Origin: CAIYTF01 sp963664845
GTDB taxonomy: Bacteria; Bacteroidota; Ignavibacteria; Ignavibacteriales; Ignavibacteriaceae
Length of the DNA: 64,000 nucleotides
Reading direction: 5' to 3'
Assembly (NCBI GenBank): GCA_963664845.1
Contig: OY761615.1
Coordinates: forward strand, 124,001-188,000
A model generated the notes under the pieces. The model worked only from the letters and a program-made list of their open reading frames with translations, had not been told where the DNA came from and made no database searches. A program made the position numbers and the translations under genes. Shown here piece by piece: positions 1 to 9,535 of this stretch. Each line of letters begins with the position of its first letter. Within the stretch, counting starts at the first letter, position 1.

Positions 1-70
1 ACATTCGTTGATAGTACTCGTTAAGTTGACAGCATTTCCCGCAGCAATTGACCTGAGTACACTCCTTTCC

Positions 71-1432
71 TCATTTTTTCATCCTAAACACTTTATACGA
101 AAATCCGGGCATGTTATCCAGGGATAGTCGACCGGATTTCAGTTGCACCATCTCACCACTAAGCACACCTTTAAACGCATGGCAATCAGCTATTTCAGGG
201 CGCAACTCAAAAGTCACCGCATGTGGAGATGAATTAAAAACGACCAGCACCACTTCCTTTGATGATTCCCGTATAAAGGCAAATTGGTTATGTGCCAAAT
301 GAACCTGCCGATAGGTGCCACACTGTAAAGCTGTTGACCCCTTTCGTAGGTTCACCAGATCCCTGAGTTCTTCCATAAGTCTTTTCTGATCATCGAACGT
401 GAACTCCTCCAGTTCGAGTGCCGTGCGCAAAGGAGCATCACTCCCGTTTTCTTTAACACCCTCAATACCCCACTCGCTGCCATAATAGATCGATGGTATT
501 CCGGGCATGGTGAACATCATACAATATACCAACGGTAAATTTCTTCTTTCCAGCAGTTGGCTTCCAATTCGGTTCACATCGTGATTATCTACAAACGAGT
601 ATAACGGCAGATCCTTATAGATCCCATTACTCCCGAATTGCCTGTTTAACGAGTATGCTATTTCGAAATAATTGTTGTCGTTGAGACTGGAATACAAACC
701 CTTGTAGCACTCATAATTGGTAACAGAATCCAAGGTCTGCCTGTTTACCCACTTGTTGTAATTTCCATGAACAACTTCACCAACCAGAAAGAAATCCTTC
801 CGGATGTTTTTGCAGAATGCAGCCAATTCCTGTTGAAAGGCAATATCAAGACAATCCGCTACATCCAGCCGCAGTCCGTCTATGCCAAACTCCGTAATCC
901 ACATCTGCACCGCTCCCAGAAGGTGCTGTCTTACTTCCACATTGGCAAGATTCAACTTCACCAGGTCATAATGTCCGTTCCATCCTTCATATCCGAAAAG
1001 GTCACCGAAACAGCTTCTTTTGGAGAAATCGAGTCCTGCAAACCAGTCATAAAAGCGTGAATTTTTTTGATTCTGTTGCACATCCCTGAAGGCCCAAAAA
1101 TCACGCCCGACATGATTAAATACTCCATCCAAAATCACCCGGATCCCATTTGCATGCAGGTGCTCAACCAATGCAACAAGTGTTTCATTATCCCCCAAAC
1201 GCCGGTCAACATGATAATAATCAGCCGTGTCATAACCATGCGCCGTTGATTCGAATACCGGACCCAGATATAGTGCATTGATTCCCAGGTTTTTCATATG
1301 GGTCGTCCATGCCCAAACTTTATCCAGGCGGGTTTCCCTGTATGAATGAAAATCATTTCGTTTGGGGGCATCGCAAAACCCAAGCGGATATATGTGATAG
1401 AATACTGATTCGCTGATCCAATTTTTTTTCAT
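71..1432 (-). CDS. Cytoplasmic GH13 alpha-amylase-family hydrolase
   Basis: A 453-residue GH13 (alpha/beta)8-barrel enzyme, expected to cleave alpha-1,4 bonds of maltodextrins. All conserved regions are visible: DGVFNH (residues 102-107), GLRLDVAD with nucleophile Asp190, LVGEV with acid/base Glu219, and VDNHD with Asp285. A short C-terminal beta domain ends the protein. There is no signal peptide and no N-terminal starch-binding or cyclomaltodextrinase domain, so it should act in the cytoplasm on imported oligosaccharides. The exact substrate (maltodextrin, trehalose, sucrose) cannot be read from the sequence. A 24-bp palindrome lies 21-44 bp upstream of the ATG, and a TetR-family gene ends 74 bp upstream on the same strand, so repression by that regulator is likely. 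Family call is firm; specificity is inferred. Confidence 0.9.
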   Translation of the reverse strand: MKKNWISESVFYHIYPLGFCDAPKRNDFHSYRETRLDKVWAWTTHMKNLGINALYLGPVFESTAHGYDTADYYHVDRRLGDNETLVALVEHLHANGIRVILDGVFNHVGRDFWAFRDVQQNQKNSRFYDWFAGLDFSKRSCFGDLFGYEGWNGHYDLVKLNLANVEVRQHLLGAVQMWITEFGIDGLRLDVADCLDIAFQQELAAFCKNIRKDFFLVGEVVHGNYNKWVNRQTLDSVTNYECYKGLYSSLNDNNYFEIAYSLNRQFGSNGIYKDLPLYSFVDNHDVNRIGSQLLERRNLPLVYCMMFTMPGIPSIYYGSEWGIEGVKENGSDAPLRTALELEEFTFDDQKRLMEELRDLVNLRKGSTALQCGTYRQVHLAHNQFAFIRESSKEVVLVVFNSSPHAVTFELRPEIADCHAFKGVLSGEMVQLKSGRLSLDNMPGFSYKVFRMKK

Positions 1433-1452
1433 TGTTTTGCCTTTATGTTATT

Positions 1453-1476
1453 AATATACCTACCGTTAGGTATATT
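1453..1476. promoter_or_regulatory. Palindromic operator before the GH13 gene
   Basis: Perfect inverted repeat with 10-bp arms (AATATACCTA and its complement) around a 4-nt centre CCGT. It lies between the tetR-like stop and the amylase ATG, 21 bp from the start codon, where a bound repressor would block transcription. The TATACC half-site recurs in the palindrome in front of the tetR-like gene (2098-2113). The palindrome is seen; TetR binding is inferred. Confidence 0.75.
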
Positions 1477-1506
1477 GATGAATAAAAAAAATACAGTTAG
1501 TGCCTG

Positions 1507-2073
1507 TCAGGAGTATATTCCGTGACTGAATTGATGAGCCGCCAACTCAACGGCTTCGGCATTTAATTCAACGTTATTATTTAGGAATAAAGTGATGTAC
1601 GTGTTGATAATACCCAAAAAGGTAAATGCATAGCGTTTCTGCCGGTTACGCATATTACCATGGTCCTTGGCTGCCAACCGGAACAATCTCTCAAGAATTG
1701 CGATGATCTCCACCTGATACTTTAGCGATGCAGCATAGGACTCACTCTCCGGTGACGACAAAATCATTGCCAGTTGCATGCGGTAGAACAAGCTGTTCGC
1801 CTGCGCAAAGTCAAAAACTGCTTTCACGACAGCGCGCAGCGTAAACGGCAAATCGCCATTATACTCAGCGGCGACAGCAATAGCGCGTGTTAAATTGGCA
1901 AAATGACGCTCAAGCAATGCATCGAGCAAACCGCGTTTACTGCCATAATAGTGATACAATGTTGGTTTGGTGACTTTCGCTTCTGTCACAATCTCCTGCA
2001 CACCGGTGGCATCATATCCCTTAAGGGAAAAAAGTTTAAGAGCCACCGATAAAAGCAATTCCTGATTTTCCAT
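1507..2073 (-). CDS. TetR/AcrR-family transcriptional regulator
   Basis: A helix-turn-helix repressor of 188 residues from the chosen ATG at 2073. The N-terminal TetR_N domain is clear: GYDATGVQEIV, then the recognition segment KPTLYHYYGSKRGLLDALL. The C-terminal ligand-binding half is helical and not recognisable as to ligand. The frame stays open to 2172, but an ATG at 2073 follows a GGAA sequence at good spacing, and the longer version would put the palindrome at 2098-2113 inside the coding region; 2082 is an alternative ATG. Palindromes lie upstream of both this gene and the following GH13 gene, so it probably represses itself and the amylase. TetR control of an amylase is uncommon compared with LacI or MalT types. 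Confidence 0.88.
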   Translation of the reverse strand: MENQELLLSVALKLFSLKGYDATGVQEIVTEAKVTKPTLYHYYGSKRGLLDALLERHFANLTRAIAVAAEYNGDLPFTLRAVVKAVFDFAQANSLFYRMQLAMILSSPESESYAASLKYQVEIIAILERLFRLAAKDHGNMRNRQKRYAFTFLGIINTYITLFLNNNVELNAEAVELAAHQFSHGIYS

Positions 2074-2097
2074 AATTTCCATTTTTACTATGTTTAA

Positions 2098-2113
2098 TAT
2101 ACCGTTCGGTATA
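2098..2113. promoter_or_regulatory. Palindromic operator before tetR-like gene
   Basis: Perfect palindrome TATACCGTTCGGTATA (7-bp arms, TT centre), 25 bp upstream of the proposed tetR start. It shares the TATACC/GGTATA half-sites with the larger palindrome before the amylase but has a shorter centre, so the two sites may differ in affinity. Autoregulation is inferred. Confidence 0.7.
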
Positions 2114-2409
2114 GTAATTGTCAACAAATATTTAAATAATTTCAGTTTTTTTCTTTCCTTAGCGCAAACCACCTGTTTTTGAACTTTTTGATTCTATCAA
2201 TAGTGATTCACACCTCCGCCGGCCTGGGTACTCAATTTTGTATTATACCCATGAAGGCAGTAAATATCTGTGGCGGTGGATAGAATAAGAACCGGGTGCG
2301 AAGGCATGATCCTGAATTTTAAACACTACACCAAACTTTACAACAGCAATTGATTTTCACACTCAGAATATGGATATTGGGTACTTATTTTGTAACAGAA
2401 GAGTTTTTC

Positions 2410-3402
2410 ATGACCTACACCCCTTCCAATGATCGTTATTCCAACATGCTCTATAATCGCTGCGGAAAAAGCGGCATAAAACTGCCTGCAATTTCGCTTG
2501 GTCTGTGGCACAATTTCGGTGGAGTTGATCTGTATGAAAATTTCAGAAGTATTTTGTGGAATGCTTTCGATTCCGGCATCACGCATTTTGATCTGGCAAA
2601 CAATTATGGCCCCCCTCCCGGTTCGGCCGAAGAAAACTTTGGAAGCGTTTTAAAAAAAGATCTTGCTGCCTATCGTGACGAAATTATCATTTCCACCAAG
2701 GCCGGATATTACATGTGGCCAGGGCCTTATGGTGAATGGGGCTCAAGAAAATATCTCTTGTCAAGCCTGGATCAGAGCCTGAAGAGGATGCAACTTGAAT
2801 ACGTGGATATATTCTATTCACACCGCCCGGACCCCAATACACCGCTTGAGGAAACCATGGGCGCGCTCGCCTCCGCGGTGAAGCAGGGCAAGGCTCTCTA
2901 TGCAGGCATTTCCAACTATCCTGCCGATCTCGCACTGAAAGCATTCGCTTTACTTAAACAAATGGGTACACCCTGCCTGTTGCATCAGCCCAGATACTCA
3001 ATGTTTGTCCGCTGGGTTGAAGCAGATCTGCTGAACGTTTTGGAGGAACAGGGCGTGGGATGTATTGCATTTTCCCCACTTGCACAGGGCTTGCTGACCA
3101 ACAGGTATCTTAATGGTATTCCTGAAGGTTCTCGCGTGCAAAAAGCGATTGGCTTCCTCAACCCGGAAGACCTTACTGAAGAAAAATTGAATAAAATTAA
3201 AAAGCTCAATGAGATCGCAATAAACCGGGGTCAGAGTCTTGCTCAAATGGCACTTGTTTGGTTATTGAAAGATCAGCGTGTAACCTCCGTTCTGATTGGT
3301 GCAAGCAGTGTTGCTCAGCTTAACGACAATCTGCAGTCACTTAACAACAGAACATTTTCTTCTGACGAATTGCAACAGATAGAAAACGTCCTGCAGGAAT
3401 GA
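2410..3402 (+). CDS. yghZ: Aldo/keto reductase, YghZ (L-glyceraldehyde 3-phosphate reductase) type
   Basis: A 330-residue NADPH-dependent aldo/keto reductase closely resembling E. coli YghZ/Gpr, which reduces L-glyceraldehyde 3-phosphate and other aldehydes such as methylglyoxal. Matching segments include LPAISLGLWHNFGG, THFDLANNYGPPPGSAEENF, RKYLLSSLDQSLKRM and VTSVLIGAS. The catalytic tetrad is visible: Asp and Tyr in FDLANNYG, Lys in STKAGY and His in FYSHRPD. The frame is open from a TTG at 2350, but the ATG at 2410 follows an AGAAGAG ribosome-binding-like sequence and gives the family's normal N-terminus. It is cytoplasmic and diverges from the tetR-like gene. A role in detoxifying stray triose-phosphate aldehydes near glycan-degrading enzymes is plausible but inferred. 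Confidence 0.9.
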   Translation: MTYTPSNDRYSNMLYNRCGKSGIKLPAISLGLWHNFGGVDLYENFRSILWNAFDSGITHFDLANNYGPPPGSAEENFGSVLKKDLAAYRDEIIISTKAGYYMWPGPYGEWGSRKYLLSSLDQSLKRMQLEYVDIFYSHRPDPNTPLEETMGALASAVKQGKALYAGISNYPADLALKAFALLKQMGTPCLLHQPRYSMFVRWVEADLLNVLEEQGVGCIAFSPLAQGLLTNRYLNGIPEGSRVQKAIGFLNPEDLTEEKLNKIKKLNEIAINRGQSLAQMALVWLLKDQRVTSVLIGASSVAQLNDNLQSLNNRTFSSDELQQIENVLQE

Positions 3403-3572
3403 GGGGGCAAGGCCCTGACACGCGAGCCCGGTGAATAATATTCTCAAGTTGACCGGCTTATAAACGTTAGGGCCTAAAACCGGTAAAACGGTTTAAGCTT
3501 TCTCCTATGCCCGAAGAAGCGGCCTGACCTTTGTATATACAAAGTTAATGTCATTACCAGGTTTGGGAAGCC

Positions 3573-5423
3573 CTAATTATCCTTTATCACTTCTAAAACA
3601 CCTCCGCTCATCCCATCAAGAACCAGTTCCTTCTTTCCGGACAGAGGGTACTCTTTCCCGGTAATAAGCTCACGGACCCGATTGGCTCCTTCCAGTTGGT
3701 GCTCAAAAGGCAAAAGTGAAACAGATTGCAGCGTGGTATTATGATTGATGATTATCATTAGCCGGTCAGAGCCCGCTCTTCTGAAATAAACATACACCTC
3801 ATTGTTGGGCTTGTAGTGGATCAATTCACCGGTCTGCAATGCTTTGTGTGTCTTCCGCAGCGTGAGCAGTTGTTTGCAAAGCGTAAATATCTCGTTTTCC
3901 TGCACAGTTCTGCCTTTCTGAGTAAATGCATCACGCTGGTCCTCAGGAAATCCACCAGGGAAATCGGCCCGCAGTGTTCCGTCATCGGGTCCGCCCAGTA
4001 ACCCAATTTCTGTTCCATAGAACAGTTGAGGAATGCCCCGGGTAGTAAGCAATGTCATCATCGCCAGCGTAAACCGTTTCACGTCACCATGAAGATTGAA
4101 CATCATCCTCGTTACATCATGATTATCAAGGAACGGCATTAAATTGTCCGGACGAGGATATAAAAAGTCCTTCGCCAGACAATTGAAAACCAATTCAATC
4201 TTTCCTTCAGGATCCTCAAAAGTTTTCTTTATTGCACCATAGAGCGGATAATCCGTTAGTGTAGGCAATTCTGGTTTGATTGCTTTTGGGATATAACTAC
4301 CCCGCTGGTACGGTGCTGCAAAAGATGGTTCATCGACCCACACTTCGCCGACTATATTAAAATTTGGGTACTCATCCATTATGACTTTGCACCATTCCTC
4401 TCGAAAATGAGGATCCTGATACGGATACGTATCTTCTCTTATTCCATCAATCCCGGCAGATTCGATCCACCATATTGCATTTTGCTTCAGATACTGAGCG
4501 AGGTTTGCATTCCTTTGATTCAGATCGGCCAGCATACCATCAAACCACCCCTCAGTAACCTTCTGCTTTACCAGTGAATCCGTATGGATATCATCAATCT
4601 CAGATTTGGAATGATATGGCCGTTGATGACTGGCGAGTGTTCCGTTTAGCCAGTCCTTTGCAGGTAAGTTTTTTATCCACGAATGATTGGTGCCAATATG
4701 ATTGTTCACATGGTCCATAATAACTTTCAACCCGCGCTTGTGAGCCTCTTTGACAAAGGTTAAATAAAGCCCGTTTGATCCAAACCGCGCATCAATTTTG
4801 TATAGATCGGTAGCCGAATATCCATGATAGCTTGCCCGGTTCATATTGTTTTCAATAACGGGAGTAAGCCATACTGCAGTAATTCCAAGGTCCTTCAAAT
4901 AATCAAGTTTATTGATAACTCCCTGCAGATCACCGCCATGTCTTCCGTTTGGAACGGCACGGTCTGTAACATCGGGCATCCCGGGAAGCCTGTCATTGGA
5001 AACGTCACCATTAGCAAAACGGTCAGGGACAATGAGATAAACAACGTCGGATGCATCAAACCCCAGGTGCTCAGTGGCCGGGATTATTCTTTCAAGTACC
5101 GGAAACTGAAAAGTCGCCGTGCCTTGAGCATTCGTAAGGGAAATTGTATAAGTACCGGGTTTAACAGAATCGGTCAGATCAACATCAATAAAAGCATACG
5201 ATGCGTTTTCACTCTTGTCAACACCGGTAATTTTGATTGGCGCCGGTGAAGCGCCAGCCTCAATCGAATTCAAATTTTCCCCATACACCATAAGCTGGAT
5301 TTTATTCATTTTCATCCCGGTCCACCAGTTAGGCGGTTCACATTTCAACACATGGGGTGCCTGTGCAAGACAAATTGAAAAAAGCGCCGAATGGAACAAC
5401 AGAATAAATTGTCTGCGAATCAT
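3573..5423 (-). CDS. Exported cyclomaltodextrinase/neopullulanase-like GH13 enzyme
   Basis: A 616-residue alpha-glucan hydrolase of the SusA/cyclomaltodextrinase kind. A signal peptide (residues 1-20, ending LAQ) is followed by an immunoglobulin-like cyclomaltodextrinase N-domain (about 24-110), the GH13 barrel and a C-terminal beta domain (about 520-616). Barrel motifs: DHVNNH (237-242), GIDGIRED with nucleophile Asp331, VGEV with Glu360 and FLDNHD with Asp436. The enzyme should act in the periplasm or at the surface on cyclodextrins, pullulan or maltooligosaccharides, feeding uptake and the cytoplasmic GH13 enzyme at 71-1432. It is separated from the converging reductase by about 170 bp. 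No SusC/D transport pair lies in the window. Family call is strong; substrate is inferred. Confidence 0.9.
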   Translation of the reverse strand: MIRRQFILLFHSALFSICLAQAPHVLKCEPPNWWTGMKMNKIQLMVYGENLNSIEAGASPAPIKITGVDKSENASYAFIDVDLTDSVKPGTYTISLTNAQGTATFQFPVLERIIPATEHLGFDASDVVYLIVPDRFANGDVSNDRLPGMPDVTDRAVPNGRHGGDLQGVINKLDYLKDLGITAVWLTPVIENNMNRASYHGYSATDLYKIDARFGSNGLYLTFVKEAHKRGLKVIMDHVNNHIGTNHSWIKNLPAKDWLNGTLASHQRPYHSKSEIDDIHTDSLVKQKVTEGWFDGMLADLNQRNANLAQYLKQNAIWWIESAGIDGIREDTYPYQDPHFREEWCKVIMDEYPNFNIVGEVWVDEPSFAAPYQRGSYIPKAIKPELPTLTDYPLYGAIKKTFEDPEGKIELVFNCLAKDFLYPRPDNLMPFLDNHDVTRMMFNLHGDVKRFTLAMMTLLTTRGIPQLFYGTEIGLLGGPDDGTLRADFPGGFPEDQRDAFTQKGRTVQENEIFTLCKQLLTLRKTHKALQTGELIHYKPNNEVYVYFRRAGSDRLMIIINHNTTLQSVSLLPFEHQLEGANRVRELITGKEYPLSGKKELVLDGMSGGVLEVIKDN

Positions 5424-5977
5424 TTTCAGTCCTGTTTTTTGCTGCTAGTGTGATAAAATATTAATCAGCAGTAAAGTTAGGAATTCCATCCGAAGCCGAC
5501 AAAATTTTTAAGGGAATTCTTCAAACCAAATGAAAGCTTTTACCAAATCATGATGCAACAAATAAAGTTTACTAAGCTGTTTTAGGTGGAAACTTCGGGT
5601 TTTACTCATCCGGCTCCAACATTTTCTTTTATTATCCTATCCCACATCCATCCAAAATAAATAATTTCTGATTACCGTTTTTGAATGGGGCGATTAACAA
5701 AAAGTTGAATTACTGCGATCATGTAGCCAATCTAAACAGTTGTATAAAAATTGGATAGGAATGGATACCCGCCTTCGCGGGTATGACATCAATGGGATCA
5801 ATTTACCAGATGAATCATGAATGCGCTATTTTATTTGTTTTGCAATGATTTTGAGTAAACCGGAATTATCTTGGGCAGCAGTGTCCTATCCATAATGATA
5901 AAATATGGTTCAAATTTTTTCCTCGTTAATTCATTTGTTTTGCTTAATTTTCAGGTCTCACTTTTTTGGAATGATAT
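5424..5977. other. Intergenic region between GH13 gene and ygfK
   Basis: A 554-bp divergent region that must hold both promoters. I see no credible coding region. The only marked structure is the GC-rich hairpin at 5765-5784; the rest is AT-rich. The ygfK start is preceded by a weak GGA at suitable distance. Confidence 0.6.
5765..5784. repeat. REP-like GC-rich hairpin
   Basis: Perfect 8-bp stem ATACCCGC / GCGGGTAT with loop CTTC, flanked by GGAATGG and GACATC. It is more GC-rich than its surroundings and resembles the short extragenic palindromes scattered through many genomes. It has no T-run on either strand, so a terminator is unlikely. Copy number elsewhere in the genome would decide. 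Confidence 0.55.
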
Positions 5978-8900
5978 ATGTCAGACAAGTTTTACCGTGT
6001 TTCTATTGAAAAGCTTTTTTCCTGGATCCTCAATGAGGAAGCAGAGGGAAAGATAATTGGAATTTATAAAGATCATTTCTTCGTACCGAAGAAATCGGAC
6101 CCCTTCCGCATGGAAAGGTTTGGTCAATTGCTGGAAACCCCCGTGGGTGTAGCAGCCGGTCCCCAAACCCAGCTCGCCCAGAACATCATCGCCTCATGGC
6201 TCTGCGGTGCACGTTATATTGAACTAAAAACAGTACAAACACTGGATGAAATTGACGTTACCAAACCCTGCATCGAAATGGAAGATGAAGGATATAACTG
6301 CGAATGGTCACAGGAACTGACCATCAGGGATTCTTTTGATGAATACCTGAATGCATGGGTCATTCTCCATGTTCTGAAACACAAATTTGGCTGGGACGAA
6401 ACCGAACTCGGTTTCATATTCAACATGAGCGTTGGTTATGACTATGCAGGCATCAACAAACCCAATGTGCAGTGGTTCTTCGAAAAAATGAACAATTGCG
6501 AGAGTGAGCTCGCGGAAAAAATTGAACGTCTTGCACCTCTCTACCCTGAAATCCGGAACATTAAAATACCCAGTCAGCTTTCCAACAATATCACCCTTTC
6601 CACCATGCACGGGTGCCCCCCGCACGAAATTCATAAGATCGGAAAGTACCTCATCGAGGAACGGAAACTGCACACTGCAATTAAACTGAACCCCACCCTG
6701 CTTGGACCGGAACGCCTGCGCGAAATCCTCAACGGCAACCTGGGTTTCAAAGTAACAGTACCTGACATTGCATTTGAACATGACCTGAAATATCCTGATG
6801 CATTGGAACTGATCAGCTCGCTTAAAAAATCTGCCGAAGAAAACAATGTGGTGTTCAGCCTGAAATTGACCAACACGCTTGAGTCACTCAACGCCACCCG
6901 CCAGCTTCCGGAAAAAGAAGGAATGGTCTACACCAGCGGAAGAGCCCTGCACCCCATCAGTGTTACGCTTGCTGCTGCGTTACAGAGCGAGTTTGAAGGC
7001 GTTCTCGATCTCTCGTTCTGCGCCGGTGTTGATGCGTTCAACGTTGCCAACACGCTTGCCTGCGGTTTGAAACCGTTGACCGTATGCTCCGACCTGCTTA
7101 AACCGGGCGGCTATCTCCGCATGACACAATATCTGGAAAACCTGCATGCCAGTTTCAAGGAACATAACGCTGCAACCATTGATCAATTCATCGTTAATAA
7201 GAACGGTGTAACCAAAAACGTTCAGACCGCTGCGCTTGAAAACCTGAAAAATTATGCGTGGGTAGTTCTTGACGAGAAACTCTATCAAAAACACAGTTTC
7301 CCGCACAAGAACATTAAAACCAAACGCCCCCTGACAGAATATGATTGCGTTCACGCACCTTGCATAGAAGCTTGTGCAGTAGACCAAAGCGTCCCCGATT
7401 ATATGTATTACACCGGGAAAGGCGATTTTGCCAAAGCGTATGAAGTAATCACCACCGATAACCCGATTCCCAACATAACAGGAAACGTATGCGACCATCT
7501 TTGCCAGACAAAATGCACCCGCATGAATCATGACAACGTGCTGCAAATCCGTGCGATCAAACGCTTCAATGCCGAGATGCATGATAAAAACCACCATAAC
7601 ACCCAAAAGCCTAAAAACGGCATTAAAGTTGGCGTAATTGGTGGCGGTCCTTCCGGACTCTCCTGCGCATATTTCCTTGCACTTGAAGGCTTCACGGTTG
7701 ATGTCTATGAATCCAAACCATTTGGCGGTGGTATGACGGCGGATTCAATTCCAAAATTCCGGCTTAGTGCCGATCGTATTGATGCCGATATCGAGCTTAT
7801 TAAATCAGTCGGTGTTAATCTTCATTTCAATCACAAAGTTGACGAAGAATTCTTCACCAGGCTTCGCGCCGAATCCAAGTATATTTTCATCGGCATCGGT
7901 GCCCAGAAGAGCAAAAAGCTCGAAATCCCCGGTGAAGATTATTATGAAGTGTTCGACCAGTTGCAATTTCTCTCAATTAATCGCCGTGGTGGAAAAATTT
8001 CCCTCGGTGAAAGAATTGCAGTTATCGGTGGAGGGAACTCGGCTGTCGATACGGCACGCACTGCCAACCGCCTCATTGGTGCAAATGGCAAGGTCCAGGT
8101 TGTATATCGTCGTACCATTAATGAAATGCCTGCCGACCGTGAAGAGATTGAAGCATTGGGAAAAGAAGGGATCGATATCATTGAACTGACCGCTCCCCTC
8201 TCTATCACCAAAGCTAACGGTAAACTGCAGTTGACCTGTATTAAAATGGAGCTTTCCGAAAAGGATGCCAGCGGAAGACGCCGCCCGGTTCCAGTTAAAG
8301 GCTCAGATTTTGTATTGGAGTTTGACAATATTCTTACGGCCATTGGTCAGGATATCGATTTGAACTTCCTCTCTCCCGACGAGTTCAAGATCAACAAAGC
8401 CACGCTTGAAACAAACATGCCCGGCGTGTTTGTAGGCGGTGATGCGGTTCGCGGAGCAGACTCTCTCATTAATGCAGTAGGTGACGGTAAAAAGGCAGCG
8501 CTTGCAATTGCCAAAAAGGCAGCAGAAGATTTCAAATTCCAGGGTACACCAAAAGTAACCAAGATTGATCCTGTTGCTTTGCAAAAGAAAGTTGCTACCC
8601 GGGAATTTGGGAAACCAATTCTCGAATCACCTCATGCAACACCAAAGAATTTTGAATTGGTGCACAAGGCTTTGGCTGAACAGGATGCAGTGAAGGAAGC
8701 ACAACGTTGTCTTTATTGCGATGATGTGTGCAACATCTGCACAACGGTCTGCCCAAATATGGCAAACATCACGTTCAACGTGAAACCAATAGACATTCCG
8801 GTCTATGCTGTTGAAATGCAGAACGCAGCTCCTGCAGTGGTTAAAAATGCCGTGATGAAAATTACACAGGAACCACAGATCATAAATATTCGTGACTTCT

Positions 8901-9253
8901 GTAACGAGTGTGGCAATTGCGACAGCTTCTGCCCCACCAGCGGAGCCCCGTATAAAACCAAGCCCCGCTTCCACCTGACAAAGGAAAGCTTTGACATTGA
9001 ATCAGCAGGATTTCAGTTTAATGACAAGACTCTGCACTTCAAGAAGGACAATGTTACTGCTTCGTTGGCATTAGGCGCCGGAGAACTGGTTTATGAGTCA
9101 CCTGAATTGAGCGCCCGGTTTTCAGAGGATTCGTTCCAACTGAAAACATTCACGTTCAAAAAGGAGGTTGCCGCGCCTGTTGATTTGAAGCATGCCTCCG
9201 AAATGTTCCTGTTATTGACAAATTTGGTCAATTTCCCCCTGTTTCGCTCTTAA
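5978..9253 (+). CDS. ygfK: YgfK-like iron-sulfur flavoprotein oxidoreductase
   Basis: A 1091-residue multidomain redox enzyme of the YgfK family ('putative selenate reductase' subunit; in E. coli tied to anaerobic purine/urate metabolism). The N-terminal 400 residues form a dihydroorotate-dehydrogenase-like barrel. A cysteine cluster CVHAPCIEAC (about 456) and CDHLCQTKC precede a glutamate-synthase-small-subunit-like module with FAD motif GVIGGGPSG (about 551) and NADPH motif VIGGGNSAVD (about 681). The C-terminus has ferredoxin-like cysteines CLYCDDVCNICTTVC (about 911) and CNECGNCDSFCP (about 975). It should move electrons between NAD(P)H and a partner. The following gene is an XdhD-like molybdenum hydroxylase, as in E. 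coli, but the FAD subunit YgfM is absent here. True activity is not settled for the family. Confidence 0.92.
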   Translation: MSDKFYRVSIEKLFSWILNEEAEGKIIGIYKDHFFVPKKSDPFRMERFGQLLETPVGVAAGPQTQLAQNIIASWLCGARYIELKTVQTLDEIDVTKPCIEMEDEGYNCEWSQELTIRDSFDEYLNAWVILHVLKHKFGWDETELGFIFNMSVGYDYAGINKPNVQWFFEKMNNCESELAEKIERLAPLYPEIRNIKIPSQLSNNITLSTMHGCPPHEIHKIGKYLIEERKLHTAIKLNPTLLGPERLREILNGNLGFKVTVPDIAFEHDLKYPDALELISSLKKSAEENNVVFSLKLTNTLESLNATRQLPEKEGMVYTSGRALHPISVTLAAALQSEFEGVLDLSFCAGVDAFNVANTLACGLKPLTVCSDLLKPGGYLRMTQYLENLHASFKEHNAATIDQFIVNKNGVTKNVQTAALENLKNYAWVVLDEKLYQKHSFPHKNIKTKRPLTEYDCVHAPCIEACAVDQSVPDYMYYTGKGDFAKAYEVITTDNPIPNITGNVCDHLCQTKCTRMNHDNVLQIRAIKRFNAEMHDKNHHNTQKPKNGIKVGVIGGGPSGLSCAYFLALEGFTVDVYESKPFGGGMTADSIPKFRLSADRIDADIELIKSVGVNLHFNHKVDEEFFTRLRAESKYIFIGIGAQKSKKLEIPGEDYYEVFDQLQFLSINRRGGKISLGERIAVIGGGNSAVDTARTANRLIGANGKVQVVYRRTINEMPADREEIEALGKEGIDIIELTAPLSITKANGKLQLTCIKMELSEKDASGRRRPVPVKGSDFVLEFDNILTAIGQDIDLNFLSPDEFKINKATLETNMPGVFVGGDAVRGADSLINAVGDGKKAALAIAKKAAEDFKFQGTPKVTKIDPVALQKKVATREFGKPILESPHATPKNFELVHKALAEQDAVKEAQRCLYCDDVCNICTTVCPNMANITFNVKPIDIPVYAVEMQNAAPAVVKNAVMKITQEPQIINIRDFCNECGNCDSFCPTSGAPYKTKPRFHLTKESFDIESAGFQFNDKTLHFKKDNVTASLALGAGELVYESPELSARFSEDSFQLKTFTFKKEVAAPVDLKHASEMFLLLTNLVNFPLFRS

Positions 9254-9292
9254 GCATTGCATTAAAGAGTTAAATAGTTTAAATTAATCATT

Positions 9293-9319
9293 ATGACACC
9301 CCGCACCACGGGGTGTCAT
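9293..9319 (+). terminator. Strong hairpin after ygfK
   Basis: Perfect 11-bp stem ATGACACCCCG / CGGGGTGTCAT with loop CACCA, starting 40 bp after the ygfK stop. There is no U-run after it, so it may attenuate, stabilise the upstream mRNA, or act as an interspersed palindrome rather than a classical intrinsic terminator. It separates ygfK from the xdhD-like gene. Confidence 0.5.
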
Positions 9320-9535
9320 GATTAGAAGTAACTCTCAGGTTATAGTTCCGGTGGTTACAGATGCGCCCGGAACTCTTTGATTTTGCCCAGGGTTATAGTT
9401 ATAAAGCTCTTTTTTCCGGAGCTTGGTTCGTAAAGTGTGTTACTCAATCTATAAACTTATGTGTGTGGCATCGTTTGCGTTGGCATTTGGTGTTGGCAGT
9501 CCGTATTTAAAAATTCAATCCAAAAATGAGTTGTA

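Noticed and set aside
1..70. Start of another minus-strand gene after the amylase
   Set aside because: An ATG in this stretch runs only 17 codons to a stop, and another lies at the very edge; too little sequence to support a gene.
3477..3494. AAACCG/CGGTTT repeat between the reductase and the exported GH13 gene as terminator
   Set aside because: Stem of only six pairs and no T-run; too weak to call.
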